The translations under genes were made by a program, and so were the position numbers. DNA of 64,000 bases. It comes from Welwitschia mirabilis. Its lineage: Eukaryota; Gnetophyta; Gnetopsida; Welwitschiales. The stretch is from NCBI GenBank assembly GCA_051453625.1, contig JBOZIK010000001.1, forward strand, positions 248,800,987 through 248,864,986. Direction: 5' to 3'. Below are positions 1-10,860 of this stretch, in pieces. Positions within the stretch are counted from its first letter, which is position 1. The number at the start of each line of letters is the position of its first letter. Below the pieces are notes generated by a model. That model searched no databases. It saw only the letters and a program-made list of their open reading frames with translations, and was not told the DNA's origin.

Positions 1-351
1 CGGGTCATTTACAAAGTCCGGGTTTTCTTCAACAAATCGTTTTTTCCACTTCGAACTGAAGTTCAAAACTGGCTGTGTCTCGTCCGGCAAGGCAGTACGA
101 ACACCGAGAACCCCTCGCATTAAGCTAAGAGTTTGTTCATCGAAGGACTCAATTAAACTAGCGACGTTGTTGGAAACAATCCAGACATAATCGTTGCCTG
201 TCATTCCGAGGTCCTTAGCAAACGTAAACAGCTGTCTTACCGAATCGGGTCTTATGTTTACGACAATAACCCTGGACTCCTGTTTTGTGATGTTGAAGAG
301 GACTTCTCGGAGTATTGACTTGTTGGCCGTGGGCGGAAGCGGAGCCGAGTA
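1..351 (-). CDS. Partial plant glutamate receptor-like (GLR) channel, N-terminal ligand-binding domain
   Basis: An uninterrupted minus-strand frame of 117 codons runs from the N gap (351) off the left edge of the window. It contains ESRVIVVNIRPDS, then AKDLGMTGNDYVWIVSN, then LMRGVLGVRTALPDE and a WKKRF segment. This order is characteristic of the periplasmic-binding-type (ANF receptor) amino-terminal domain of plant GLR cation channels, which gate calcium and other cations at membranes in response to amino acids. Only the second half of that domain is visible. The second ligand-binding lobe, the membrane segments and the pore would lie beyond base 1, and the N-terminus beyond the gap. There is no start, stop or splice site in view. 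Composition is unlike the rest of the window: balanced GC and about two dozen CpG sites in 352 bases. The family is clear; the clade and whether the gene is intact are not. Confidence 0.88.
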
Positions 352-352
352 A

Positions 353-452
353 NNNNNNNNNNNNNNNNNNNNNNNNNNNNNNNNNNNNNNNNNNNNNNNN
401 NNNNNNNNNNNNNNNNNNNNNNNNNNNNNNNNNNNNNNNNNNNNNNNNNNNN
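353..452. other. Assembly gap, 100 N
   Basis: A run of exactly 100 N, the usual placeholder for a gap of unknown size. It separates the CpG-rich receptor fragment from AT-rich repeat DNA, so the physical link between the two rests on scaffolding alone. Confidence 0.99.
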
Positions 453-498
453 TTATTTTTTTTTCATTTTTAAATTTTTTTCCATGTGGGGTTTACTT

Positions 499-516
499 CC
501 CCCCCCCCCCCCCCCC
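499..516 (+). repeat. C18 homopolymer
   Basis: Eighteen consecutive C, preceded by T- and A-rich low-complexity sequence next to the gap. Such a tract is striking in this AT-rich DNA. It is prone to sequencing error, so its exact length should not be trusted. Confidence 0.9.
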
Positions 517-549
517 TCTCCTTCCATGTTTTTTTTATTAGTTTAACGT

Positions 550-1640
550 TTTCTAGAAATATGTTGCCTTTTATCTTCTATACTCCCCCTCCATTTCATT
601 CTACTTATTTAGCTATCTTTTCCCATGAAACCATTTGGATTCTTGCTCCTCCTTTTCCTCCTTTTCATACGAAATTTTGCACCAATTGTTTTAGGGTATC
701 CTTAACTTTTTATAGCAGTGCTCCCATTGATCCACTATATTTTGCAATTACTTTTATAATTTTATTTACCAAGATAATATTAGCTTCATTTGAGAAGAAA
801 ATGATGTTTTAAGTATTACACCTTTTCTTAATTTTATAGATTAGCTCCTCCCAAGAAATGGTACTCTTTCATTTCAAAAGCAGTATTCTCAAGTAAGCAT
901 CTTATTCCCTCATTTCACATCTAGAGTTCTTTTGATCTCTTGTTGAACGCTTGCCCAAGTATTCAAGAAATATGTTTTGATCTTCTGCCGAATAATCATC
1001 AATCTAGATTCTTTTGTAAATCCTTCAATCACTTCTTGCTCTAATTTATTGGATATTATCCTCTAAAAATATTATGAAATCATTTGTAAAGTAATTGCAA
1101 ACTATCTGCATCTTATGAAGACTAAATCCTCTCCCCTCTTCTCTTCTTGTATAATCATGTAAAACATCTAGTACAATAATAAAGAGACGTGGCAATAGGG
1201 TATTTCCCTATCATAGCCTTTTATTTATCTTAAAAAGACCATGAATATTCTAATTAATTTTTAGGCTAAACATGGGAATCCTTTGCATTTGCATAATTAA
1301 TAAAGTACAGGGGTAATTCCTTAGTTCATAACACATGATTAGAAATATCTAGAAGACAGTATCATAAGCCTTTCTGATATCCAACCTTAAAGCATAAGCT
1401 CTCATCTTTTTCTTATTAGTGGAATGAAATATTTCATAATTAAAGATCACCTGACCGAGGATACTTCTATTTTCTTAAAGATCTTGCTTAGTTTAATCTA
1501 ACTACGTTTTATAAGAATCATCAGATTCCATTTACTAACAACCTGGAGAAGAGTCTGTATAGAACATTATATACTGTAATGGATCTAAAATCTTGCACAT
1601 CTATTACGTCTTATTTTTTGAGGATTATGATGACATGTGT
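550..1640 (-). pseudogene. L1-type LINE reverse transcriptase, decayed
   Basis: Read on the minus strand, the landmarks of a plant L1 (non-LTR) reverse transcriptase appear in the correct order. An FRSITVYNVLYRLFSRLLVN segment lies near 1592-1533. LDIRKAYDTV follows near 1384-1354. A weakened match to the family's QGDPLSP block lies near 1211-1173. The catalytic FADD box reads FTND near 1090-1079. A C-terminal VSWEKIAK block (family pattern W-E-K followed by a Gly-rich turn) lies near 640-608. The parts fall in different frames with several stops, so it is non-functional. The second catalytic residue has changed from the expected Asp-Asp pair to Asn-Asp. L1 elements insert by target-primed reverse transcription in the nucleus. 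No poly(A) tail or target duplication can be defined, because the 3' end runs into low-complexity sequence next to the 353-452 gap. Confidence 0.8.
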
Positions 1641-3362
1641 GATATTAATCCTAGCTCTAAAGCATTATTGAATGTTTTTTCCACTGACTCTTCTACTATT
1701 CCCTATTACTTGTAAATGAATTTCACTATCTACCCATTTAGTCCTAAGCTTTGATTTAGTTTCATTTTATGAAGCCCTTTTAAGACTTCATTTGTTTCTA
1801 AGTGTCATAAAGGGTTATCCCCCAATCAAAAGTTAAGCCAAAAGGTTGACATTGCATTGTCCTATTTTGTTATTTATAGATCTTATAAGTTTCTGAAAAA
1901 TGACTATTGCAATTCATTATTTTAATATATCTAATCACTCCAACCCACATAAATAATAATGTTAATTTGTTATCTTTAGTTAACCACCTTGAAAAGGAAC
2001 TTAGCATGATTATATTTGTCCTTCAACCAATTCATATGCAACCTTGTTTTTTTAATATTATTGCTCCTACTTTTAAATCTGATGAAGTTTCCATAATCTA
2101 TGCCATTCTTCTTTGTATAAGTCTGCTTCTTTTTACTATTTGAGTTACATTTCTTTGACCTCCTATTTTAGTACTTCCTTCATGTTAGATTTTTCTCCCC
2201 ATTTTTTCCTCCACTTCTTCAACATCATCTTAATTCTTTGAAGGTTCTACTATAAGGACTGTATTGGGTTTTGGTTGTCTACTTTTCATCCTTACCTTAT
2301 AAAAGTTTTCATCTTCTTTTCCTCTAACCAATCATTTTTAAATGTGAAGTGAGTATTCCTTGTATGCATTCTATCTATTATCAGAAATATAGGCTTATGG
2401 TTATAACACTAATGATCATTCCCTTTTAAATGTATGTCTTATCCTTGATCAAATATGCAAATACTAAGGCTCTATCAATTCTTGAAAGGATTCTGTCCAT
2501 GTATTTTCCTTTTTTTTGATCATGTGTATTGGATCTTTTGGATTAGCAGATCTACTAGTTCTGATGTGTTTATTAGATTCTCTAATTCTGTCACTCCGAC
2601 ATTTGACCATCTTCCCCTTTCCCCACTTCACCCCTTTTATTTTCACATTCATATAAAGTTTGATTGAAATATTCAATTATTATGCATTCTTTATTCTCTA
2701 ATTTTTATTAGATTTTCCTTCATAATCTAAATTTTTAGTCAAGCTTTATGTACTCATATACTAATCAACCACCAATCTTGTAAGGATATTATTAGAAACC
2801 ACTGATTCATTTTAATCCTTCTATATTTTATGCCTTTTTTGATCATCATCAGTGGTTCCCCCACCTTTCCACAACTAGTTACCCACTTCATATTCAAGCT
2901 TTCCCTAAATTTATTAAAAAATTATCCTTTTTGTATCTTTACATCTTGCATACACGTTATTCCTACTTTTTGATTCTTAGTAAATTCTTCTAATACTTTA
3001 ACTTTTAAAACCCCTTTCATGCTTTCTATATTCTAGCTTAAGATGTTTATTTATTTTTATTATTTAGAGGTTTGACAGACGTTTTTAAAAGAGTTTGTTA
3101 TGACTTATTTGCTATATTTTTTTTATGCTTCTTCTTTGCCATTTTTCCCATGTTAGTTCTCCCTATCTTCATTACTTGTACTTGTTCATCTTCATTTCTC
3201 TAGTCTGACTTTGACTATTAGTCATCAAAATTTCTACTAATCAAAGGGAAGTACCTATTTGATATCAGTTTCTTATTATTTTAGTTTTTTTTTTCATGTC
3301 TCAGCATGAGAATATTGTCCTACTTCCTTTGATTTTATTTCTGCCTTATTGGTGTATATCCT
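1641..3362 (-). pseudogene. Probable upstream part of the same LINE (endonuclease side), unresolved
   Basis: This stretch precedes the reverse transcriptase on the minus strand and has the same plus-strand pyrimidine bias as the RT region, so it is probably the upstream half of the LINE. I could not identify the apurinic endonuclease motifs with confidence; only short lysine-rich fragments (for example around 2676-2464) are open. It ends where the LTR of element A begins. Confidence 0.35.
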
Positions 3363-4340
3363 TGTCATGTCCACATTTTTACTTTTCTTATAAAATTTGT
3401 AGGTTTATGTTTAATGAAATATTTGAAAAATATTGAATTACTTGAAACCCCAATTATTGTAATTGTTATCTTCTTGAAATGTAGTATTATTGAGTTATAA
3501 TATGAATACATTTTGATTAAATGTTTGTACCCAATTTTTATATGCTCTTGTGGTGGAAATAATATCTTTTATTTACTTATGAAATTGAAAGTAAATGTTG
3601 AATTGAATGTATACTGTGGAGACATGTTATTTATTCCTTTTTCTCATTATTAAATGTGAAGCATTATCTTATTTATATTATTAAAAGCACTCAATGGTCA
3701 AGTAATCATTTATGAGATGTTATGTAACCCCTCTCTTAATCACCCTCATTCATGATGTTTTATCTTCAAATGCATGGAATTTTTGCCAACTTTCATTTTG
3801 TCCTCATAGTCTTGTGACTCTTCACATTTCACCAAATCTTAATTACAAAAAGGGACCCTCCTCCTCCTTTTTCCTCACTTTCATTCTTTTAGAGAACCTT
3901 TTGCTACTGAGTCTTGGAACTAGAAAAGCCTTAAAAACTTGTAAAAATCTTGAGTTATTCCTAAAAATTGGTATGATCCTTTACTTTTTATGCTTTCTTG
4001 TTGGTCCTTTCTTTTTACATTTTGTATTGAAGTAGTTACATCTATGTATGGATTTATTCTCTTAAAATCTTCTTAATAGTCCTTCTTATGCATTTTCTTG
4101 TTGAAATAAATGTGTATGTATTCATGTAAGATAGTTAATAAATCATGTGTTATTTGAATAAGGAAAAACTCTATGTTGATACATATCTCATCTCTATCAA
4201 CTTATCCTTGATTTCTTGAAATATTTTCATGTATGAGATGAACATTTGTGAGAAAATTTATCCATGAAGTTATCCTCTTGATAAGGTTTATTGTTGTGGT
4301 TAAACTTCTTTAGCTTTATAACATTATTTTGTCTAGACTT

Positions 4341-4624
4341 CACAGATCGCCAAACAAGGTAGTGAAGAGAGAATCCCACAAATTACCGAATAAGGTAGTG
4401 GAGATATCATATTACCACAGATTGCCAAATGAGGTAGTGGTCTTCATAGATTATTGAATGAGACAGTGAAGTTAATGATGATTGAAAGTACCATAGATCA
4501 CTGAATGAGGCAGTGAGCTTCACAAATCGCCAAATGAAGTAGTAAAGTTAAATATTATTGAAAAATCATAGATCGCTGGATGAGGCAATGGGCTTCATAG
4601 ATCACTGAGTGAGGAAGTGAAGTT
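4341..4624 (+). repeat. Minisatellite in LTR A, about 8 units
   Basis: About eight degenerate copies of a 26-bp core (CACAGATCGCC, then RAATGAGGCAGTG) start near 4341, 4377, 4416, 4445, 4492, 4521, 4567 and 4596. Spacers alternate between very short (GCTT type) and about 20 bp (AGTT followed by GATGATGATT), so the real repeat unit is a dimer of about 75 bp. Confidence 0.9.
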
Positions 4625-5509
4625 ATTGATGATGGAGATTACATATTTAATATTTTCGTACATAACGATGAGCTCATTATTTATGTATGTCTTAGATTTC
4701 TTAAAAGTTATGAACTTTTCCTTGTCATCTTGATCCTTGAAGTATCTTGCCAAAATACCTATTCTTACCTAGGCCATATTGAGGGTTGTGAGATTTTCAC
4801 AGTTCTCATCCCATACTCTTTTGTGACATGTGATAAATATAAAGCCTAATTACTGAGATGGTATGAGTTATAAAGGATCAATGGATCTGAAATGGTGGAG
4901 AATATTCTGATTAAATGTGCCTCTTTTGGGCTATTAGAGTTCAATTTCTAAATTCTTATGTATTTAGTGGATTATTTATCATTATGAGATAGACTCTATT
5001 TACTTTTGTGTAGTTTTCAGTACTTGTTGTTATTATGAGACTGACTCTATTCTCCTTTTTGGATGTGGCTTACAGTATTGAAGATTGTTTTTTAAAAAAA
5101 ACAAAAAATTGATACTTGAAATGATGTTTTTTTCTCTTATATGTTTAGAATAAAATCTTTTATTTGAAGATTTTCAAATTATTATTTAGTAAAGGAAGTT
5201 GAATCTTGTTCATATATGATAAGCTATTTTTGTCATCTAATGATAAGGATATGGAATGTGAAAATTTTTGATAATGATTTTTTTAAAATTTTAATAATCA
5301 TCATGGTTCAAATGGGAAGTATTTAATGTAATAATCTTGATAAAAGCTTAGAGAATGGGTATTAGGTGATGCCCCTAAATTTTAATGAAAGCTTAAATGT
5401 TGGATTTAATGAAGGAAAAGTAATATCCATAACTATAATTTATACCTTAAAATAAGATTTTAAATGTAAAATAAGAGGGATGTTTTATTTGAATAAATTG
5501 TGGGCCATT

Positions 5510-5582
5510 TTTGCATTAGTGGGATTTGAACCGCTGCCCTCCTTCTTATCATAACTACCTCTTGCCATTACACCACCAAACT
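5510..5582 (-). repeat. tRNA-like module (Pol III A and B boxes) in 5' LTR A
   Basis: On the minus strand TGGTGTAATGGC (5575-5564) fits the A box and GGTTCAAATCCC (5532-5521) fits the B box. The boxes start 43 nt apart, as in a true tRNA gene. Stems are imperfect and no amino-acid identity is assignable. The equivalent segment exists in the 3' LTR (14934-15008), so it was part of the LTR before insertion. It is best read as a tRNA-derived, SINE-head-like module rather than a tRNA gene. Confidence 0.6.
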
Positions 5583-6247
5583 ACTATTACTTAAGAAGTG
5601 TTACCCTTCATTATGTGCCATGTTTCTGTTGAGACTATAGGCTAAATGTTTGTAGGGTTTCTAGTGTGATGATTCCCTTATGTGTTTTGGAGGATTTTGA
5701 TTCGATTCATCTTGAAAAGGAGTGGGATTAGAGCATACTAGATAGCATTGAATGCAGCTAAAAATTAGAATTTTTTTCCTCTCAAGAAAACATTTTTTAT
5801 TTTTAATACATTACAAACCCCTCCTGTAGAAATGTTTTAGAGTATTAAAATGCTTTCACTCTCAGAAAACGATTGCATAAACTTCCAAAAATGGGAGAAA
5901 TGCCTTATCTTAAACTTCCCTAGCCTGAAAATGGCATTATTTAAGAAGGAGAGTTCCTGGTCAGTGAGGTAAATGATCAAAAATCTACTACATTTTACTT
6001 GCATAGTGATACTAGAAATTTTATCCCTATGCATTTTTTTTCCTCTTCCATTTCCAAGCGTCTATCTCCCTGGCTTCAAGCTACATCGTAGTGGAGAGCT
6101 TCTCAAATAATCTGTGCCATCGTTATGAGCTCTTCAAGCAATCATGCTATAGTTGTGGGATTTCAAGCTAGGCATTCTCCTGCTAAGAAATAGTTAAGGT
6201 AATGTGGTCTTCCTTCTTAGCATTTTGCATCAATAGAATTTTTAGAT

Positions 6248-6320
6248 GAGAGCATTAGCACAGTTGATTACTAGATAGTTTAGAAAAGAAGAGATTCCTA
6301 GTTCGATTCCTAGTAAGCGC
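6248..6320 (+). repeat. Second tRNA-like module (Pol III A and B boxes) in 5' LTR A
   Basis: TTAGCACAGTTG at 6255-6266 resembles a tRNA D-arm/A box. AGTTCGATTCC at 6300-6310 is an exact B-box core, 45 nt downstream. CTAG arms around the B box can pair as a T-stem. A TTTT run at 6326-6329 could end Pol III transcription. The corresponding region of the 3' LTR (15711-15780) keeps the spacing but has mutated boxes. Confidence 0.6.
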
Positions 6321-6917
6321 AAATGTTTTGCTATTAGCATAGAATTTAATAATTAGTCTAGCCTTAGTCACCAAATTTCTCCTCTTGTAATTAATCCATA
6401 ATTCAAATATTTGTTAGTTTTATGGGCTTATAAAGAAATGATTCTCCATTTAGATAATTGTAGATTACTATGAACAAAATAGAATTTGATTTACTTACAG
6501 CTTCTTTTATACCATGAGTGCCTAGTAAATTTTCCTACGTGTATTGAATAGGTCCTTACATTCTTTGTGAAGTACTTATCATATAGTTAAATTAGCATCA
6601 TCATGGCATTTTAGTGGGATAAAATCTCTTAAACTGAATTTTTAGTAAAACTGATTAAAACTTATTCTCTCTTTAGTAGAGGCCGTTTTCTATCACATTG
6701 TTTCATGTACAATTTAAATTTAAGCCTTACTTAAGTATCCGTAATTCTTGTATGAAGTAAAGTAAGTTTTACCTTTTCTTCAAATTAATCTTTTTAGGGA
6801 TATCATGTGTGAGTATTAGAGCATTACTTAAAACTTGCAATTGTGATATGATGGAATTAAATTTTGGCCTTAAAGAAAGTTAGAATCTTCATAATTCATG
6901 AGTGGGTCATTTCATTT

Positions 6918-6930
6918 TGGTATCAGATCC
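6918..6930 (+). other. Primer binding site of element A (initiator tRNA-Met type)
   Basis: TGGTATCAGATCC lies three bases after the CA end of the 5' LTR. It matches the complement of the 3' end of plant initiator tRNA-Met (TGGTATCAGAGC), with changes only at the tail. This fixes the element's orientation as plus. Confidence 0.9.
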
Positions 6931-7129
6931 CTAGGTTATAATTTGTTGGGAGGAATTTAAGGGAAATCATTTCAACATTAGAATCTATGTTGGTAGAGTG
7001 CTAGAAATAAATTGCAATAATTCATTATAACGTATTAATTGTGAATCTTTTTAATATATTTTTTTAACTAATAGCGAGAAAAAAAAGTAATGATAATATT
7101 TTTCCTAACAAAATTTCAAGAGGATCAAT

Positions 7130-8085
7130 ATGGCTCCTAGAAGAACTATGAACTGACCAACTGGAGATAACACCTTAGTTGATGTAGTTAATAATCTTAT
7201 AAGAGAACTTCATGAATAAAGCAATGGTAAGAAAAGTGGCAAATTTCTGAGGAAATTGATGATGTAATTCAAAATAGTAAACCCTTAAACCTTTATGAGT
7301 GTTAATAACGCAGCCGATACATAAGCTTGATTAATATCTATAAAAAGAGAACTAGATTTATTTGATTTTACCTTTGAACAAAAGGCTTTACTAGCAACCC
7401 ATCATCTTGTGAAAGAAGTAGCTTTATGGTGGGATGCAGAAAAACTTCAAATATGTCTTCCTTCATTTATTTCTTGGGAGGAGTTTAAAGAAAGGTTTTT
7501 AAGGTAGGTGTATTTCATCATTTTTCTTTAATTCAAAAGCCGATGAATTCTATGGCCTTAAACAGGATTCGATGACTATATCTCAATATAAACACAAATT
7601 CATGAAACTCTTACGGTATGTTCCTGAGTTAGAAGAAAGCAAAGAAGTAAAGGTTCATAGATTCATGGCTGGGTTGCATCCTGTAATTCAAAATCAAGTT
7701 AAATTATTCCAACCCAAAACCATTGCAGAAGCCTTAGAAAAAGCAAGAATTAGTGAAGGATCATGGTTCACCAACAAAAATATTAAAGAGAAAAGAAAGA
7801 TGTCTCATGAGAGTAGAAGGATTTAACCATGGAGGAAGCCCTTTAATTAAAGTATAGGTTTATTCAGGGAAAGAGCCAGGGTAAATATGGCCACAATCAA
7901 TAATAGGAGAACATTTTAATTACAGGAAAGAGCACATGTGCAACTAACTAGAGGAAGAGGCAGAACGATTAGACCACTGAGAAACAACTAGATTACCAAT
8001 ATCAGAAATGTGAAGTGTTTTCACTTCTAAGGACCTCACTATCTCAGAGAGTCCCCTAAGAAGAAGAAGGGGGAATCTGCTCCTT
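7130..8085 (+). pseudogene. gag of element A, broken
   Basis: A start MAPRRT at 7130 opens a gag reading with many stops and frame shifts. The core of the retrotransposon gag family is clear: LDLFDFTFEQKALLATHHL, then ALWWDAE, then WEEFKERF (about 7340-7503). A clean stretch at 7572-7826 carries the ISQYKHKFMKLLRY and RFMAGLHP segments typical of plant Ty3/gypsy gag. A zinc knuckle lies at 8016-8054: its first Cys and its His remain, but the second and third Cys read Phe and Ser, one residue is missing and a stop falls inside. Gag would form the cytoplasmic virus-like particle and bind element RNA. Confidence 0.88.
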
Positions 8086-8099
8086 CAGATGTTAATAAG

Positions 8100-8480
8100 T
8101 TGTATGCTTTGGTTTCCAAGGAAGGCACTCAATCAAAAGTAATTTTGTAAACTTCAGGTACATTATTAATCTTTCCTATGAAACTTTTATTAGATCTTAG
8201 TGCATCTGATTCCTTTATTTCCTATGAGATAGCTAGTAATATATTCTCATAACTTTTGAAGACTAAGTAATTAATTATAGAACTTCTAGATGGAAGACAA
8301 CTAAAAATAATTCGTGAAAATCCTTTATGTATGTTGCAAATTGATGATTTAATTTTAGAATTCAATTTCTAGTTTTGAAGCTAGGTTACTTTGATATCAT
8401 TTTAGGAATGAATTAGTTGCGAAATAATAAGGCACAGATAGATTGCTACCATAGAAATTTGTAAGTAATGGATTCTAAAG
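8100..8480 (+). pseudogene. Aspartic protease of element A, broken
   Basis: After the zinc knuckle, the frame around 8184-8225 reads LLLDLSASDSFIS, which aligns with the family's active-site block (D-T-G-A-S, then FIS). The catalytic Asp remains (8193-8195), but the following Thr-Gly pair is Leu-Ser. The downstream half contains stops. In a working element this protease cuts the Gag-Pol polyprotein. Confidence 0.75.
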
Positions 8481-8599
8481 GAAGAAGAATGAATTTGACA
8501 ATTTTGTCAGATCCCATATTTGAACAACTAACAACAGGTAGGTAAATGAAAAAAGAAGTCAGACATGGATAAGTTTTTAGGATAGTTAAATTTGATCAT

Positions 8600-9402
8600 T
8601 CTTTGTATCATGAACCAAACTTGTTAAACATTCCATTAGTACAAGAGTACTTAGAGATGTTCTTCCAAAAGACCTACCAGGTTGTCCACCTAATAGAATA
8701 GAGGATTTTGAAATAACCCTTAAAGAAGGATCAGAACCAATTTGAAGAGCATATTACAGAATGCCTCTTATAGAACTAGCAGAATTAAAAACACAATTAA
8801 CAGCACTTTTAGATAAGGAGTTAATTAGACATAGTATTTTTCCTTGGGATGTGCCAGTTCTATTTGTTAAGAAAAAGGATGGTAGATTAAGGTTGTATTT
8901 GGACTATAAAATATTGAACAGAGTGATAGTTAAGAATAGTTATCCCTTGCCTAGGATAGAAGACCTTTTTGATCAACTAAAATTTGCAAATTTTTTCTCA
9001 AAGATTATCCTTAAATTAGGCTACCACCAACTTAGAATAAAAAAAGAATACATTTGCAAAATGGCATTTTGCACCAGGTATGGCCATTATGAATTTCAAG
9101 TAGTACCATCTGGACTCACCAATGCACTTGCTACATTTATGGCAATTATGAATAATATTTTTCAAGCTTACCTTGATGAATTTGTTGCAGTATTCATTGA
9201 TAATGTACTAATATATTCAACAACTAAGGAAGAGCATGAAAATCATCTATGAATTATGTTTGATACGTTAAGAAAGAACAAATTCTATACCAATCCTAAA
9301 AAATGTGAATTTTGGTTAACTAAGATTAAATTTTTGGGACATGTGATATCTAAACAAGGAATTACTATAGATAGGGATAAAGTACAAGTAGTGGTAGATT
9401 AG
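8600..9402 (+). pseudogene. Reverse transcriptase of element A, pol copy 1
   Basis: The linker DLPGCPPNRIEDFEI (about 8670-8715) leads into an open frame from 8761 to 9252 with the RT blocks in order: [37 protein letters not shown] and [13 protein letters not shown]. The frame continues after a TGA stop (9250-9252) with NPKKCEFW and KFLGHVISKQGI. Two of the three catalytic aspartates are gone: the first reads Ile in FSKIILK, and the active-site pair reads FIDN (9193-9204). A TAG at 9400-9402 replaces the Trp expected here. The enzyme is therefore dead in this copy. It aligns with chromovirus-type Ty3/gypsy RT. Confidence 0.93.
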
Positions 9403-9990
9403 CCTAATCCTGAATCAGTAACAGAGATGAGGAGTTTTCTTGGTTTAGCAGGATATTATCAGAGATTCATTCCAAACTTTCCAAGATTGTGGTCCCTCTT
9501 ACAATATTGTTAAGAAAGGATTATTCCTTTGTTTAGATTGCTCAATGTGATGAAGCTCTTCAAGGACTGAAGGCAGCACTTGTATTCACTCCTATTTTAA
9601 AAATGACAAAATCAGGAAAATTCTGTACAATTTTCATAGATACTTTTGGGGAACGATTAGGAGCAGTATTAATGCAAGAAGGAAAGGTTATTACTTATGC
9701 ATTAAGACAGTTGAAGAATCATGAAAAGAACTATCCTATTCATGACTTAGAACTAGTTTCTGTGATTCATGCACTTAAAATTTGGAGGCACTATCAATAT
9801 GGAGAAAGAGTTGAAATCTAGACGGATCATAAGAGCCTTAAGTACATTTACACTCAATCCAACCTAAATTTGAGATAGAGGAGATGGGTAGAATTTGTAC
9901 AAGATTTTGATTTACCAATAAATTACCATGAGGAAAAAGCCAATGTTGTTGCTGATGCATTGAGTAGAAGTAGATACATTCTTAATTTCA
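9403..9990 (+). pseudogene. RT connection and RNase H of element A, pol copy 1
   Basis: RSFLGLAGYY (about 9430-9460) is the RT/RNase H connection. RNase H follows with [18 protein letters not shown] (9636-9690), the [10 protein letters not shown] block, [13 protein letters not shown], then DHKSLKYI after a stop, and ends with [15 protein letters not shown] (9924-9968). The family's usual T-D-A-S around the first catalytic Asp reads I-D-T-F. Stops lie at 9510, in the Trp position near 9533, and at 9819. Confidence 0.9.
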
Positions 9991-10303
9991 TGAACTTACC
10001 AAATGATTTATTCAAAATAATTTATGATTTACAAAAAGATTGCCCTATTTCCAAGAAGGTAAGAGGAGAAGGAATTGAAGGATTTACTATATCAACTAAT
10101 GGGATTATTTCTTATTTGGAAAGGATAGTAGTACCAAATGAGGATTAAGTAAAGAAAATCATTTATAAGGAGTTCCACGACACTCGCTATGCTATTCATC
10201 TAGGAGTCAATAAGATGTATAGGGGCATCAACTAATACTTCTAGTGGCCAGACATGAAATTGAAAATTATGGATTATGTAGCAAATTGCATGACTTACCA
10301 ATT
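9991..10303 (+). pseudogene. Integrase N-terminal zinc finger of element A, pol copy 1, cut by gap
   Basis: The frame runs through the spacer into an HHCC zinc finger (about 10170-10303) containing EFHDTRYAIHLGVNKMYRGI and ending VANCMTYQ. Both His residues and the first Cys remain, while the second Cys is Tyr (a G-to-A change). Sequence stops at the 100-N gap; the catalytic domain of this copy is not seen. Confidence 0.85.
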
Positions 10304-10403
10304 NNNNNNNNNNNNNNNNNNNNNNNNNNNNNNNNNNNNNNNNNNNNNNNNNNNNNNNNNNNNNNNNNNNNNNNNNNNNNNNNNNNNNNNNNNNNNNNNN
10401 NNN
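10304..10403. other. Assembly gap, 100 N
   Basis: A run of exactly 100 N inside pol of element A. The sequence on its right restarts in mid-RT and repeats what was already read at 9087-10303. Confidence 0.99.
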
Positions 10404-10860
10404 TTATGAATTTCAAGTAGTACCATTTGGACTCACCAATGCACCTGCTACATTTATGATGATAATGAACAATATTTTTTAAGCTTACCTTGATGAATTT
10501 GTGGTAGTATTCATTGATGATGTACTAATATATTCAACAATTAAGGAAGAGCATGAAAAGCATCTATGAATTATGTTAGAGATATTGAAAAAGAACAAAT
10601 TCTATGCCAACCCTAACAAATGTGAATTTTGGTTAACTAAGATTAATTTTTTAGGACATGTAATATCTAAAGAAGAAATAACTATGGACAACGATAAAGT
10701 ACAAGTAGTGGTAGATTGATCTAATCCTAAATCAGTAATAGAGGTAAGGAGTTTTCTTGGTTTATTAGGATATTATTGGAGGTTCATTCCAAATATTTCC
10801 AAGATTACAGTCCCTCTTATAATATTGTTAAAAAATGATCATTCTTTTGTTTAGACTACC
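10404..10860 (+). pseudogene. Reverse transcriptase C-terminal half, pol copy 2
   Basis: It starts at YEFQVVPFGLTNAPATFM directly after the gap. It repeats copy 1 from base 9087 at roughly 87% identity by eye. Here the catalytic FIDD box is intact (10510-10521). The same codon that is TGA at 9250 in copy 1 is also TGA here (10567-10569). The Trp codon that is TAG at 9400 is TGA here (10717-10719). Confidence 0.92.

Larger units (their letters stand above)
3363..6914 (+). repeat. 5' LTR of Ty3/gypsy element A
   Basis: This 3552-bp segment matches 12774-16444 along its whole length, at roughly 85% identity by eye with small indels. It begins TGTCATGT and ends TTTCA, giving the TG...CA ends of an LTR, and is followed three bases later by a primer binding site. 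The element's promoter, RNA start and poly(A) functions would lie here. It contains a minisatellite (4341-4624) and two tRNA-like modules (5510-5582 and 6248-6320). Where the 3' LTR has a TATA box, this copy reads TTACAAAA at 3843-3850, so its promoter is probably dead. The bases before 3363 and after 16444 do not form a clean 5-bp duplication. Confidence 0.9.

Noticed and set aside
486-812. 108-codon plus-strand frame starting in the poly-C tract
   Set aside because: Antisense of the LINE 3' part; its proline run is a homopolymer artefact.
4341-4624. Possible CRISPR-like array (short repeats with spacers)
   Set aside because: Repeats are degenerate, spacers are repetitive and alternate in length, and the array is inside a plant LTR in two copies.
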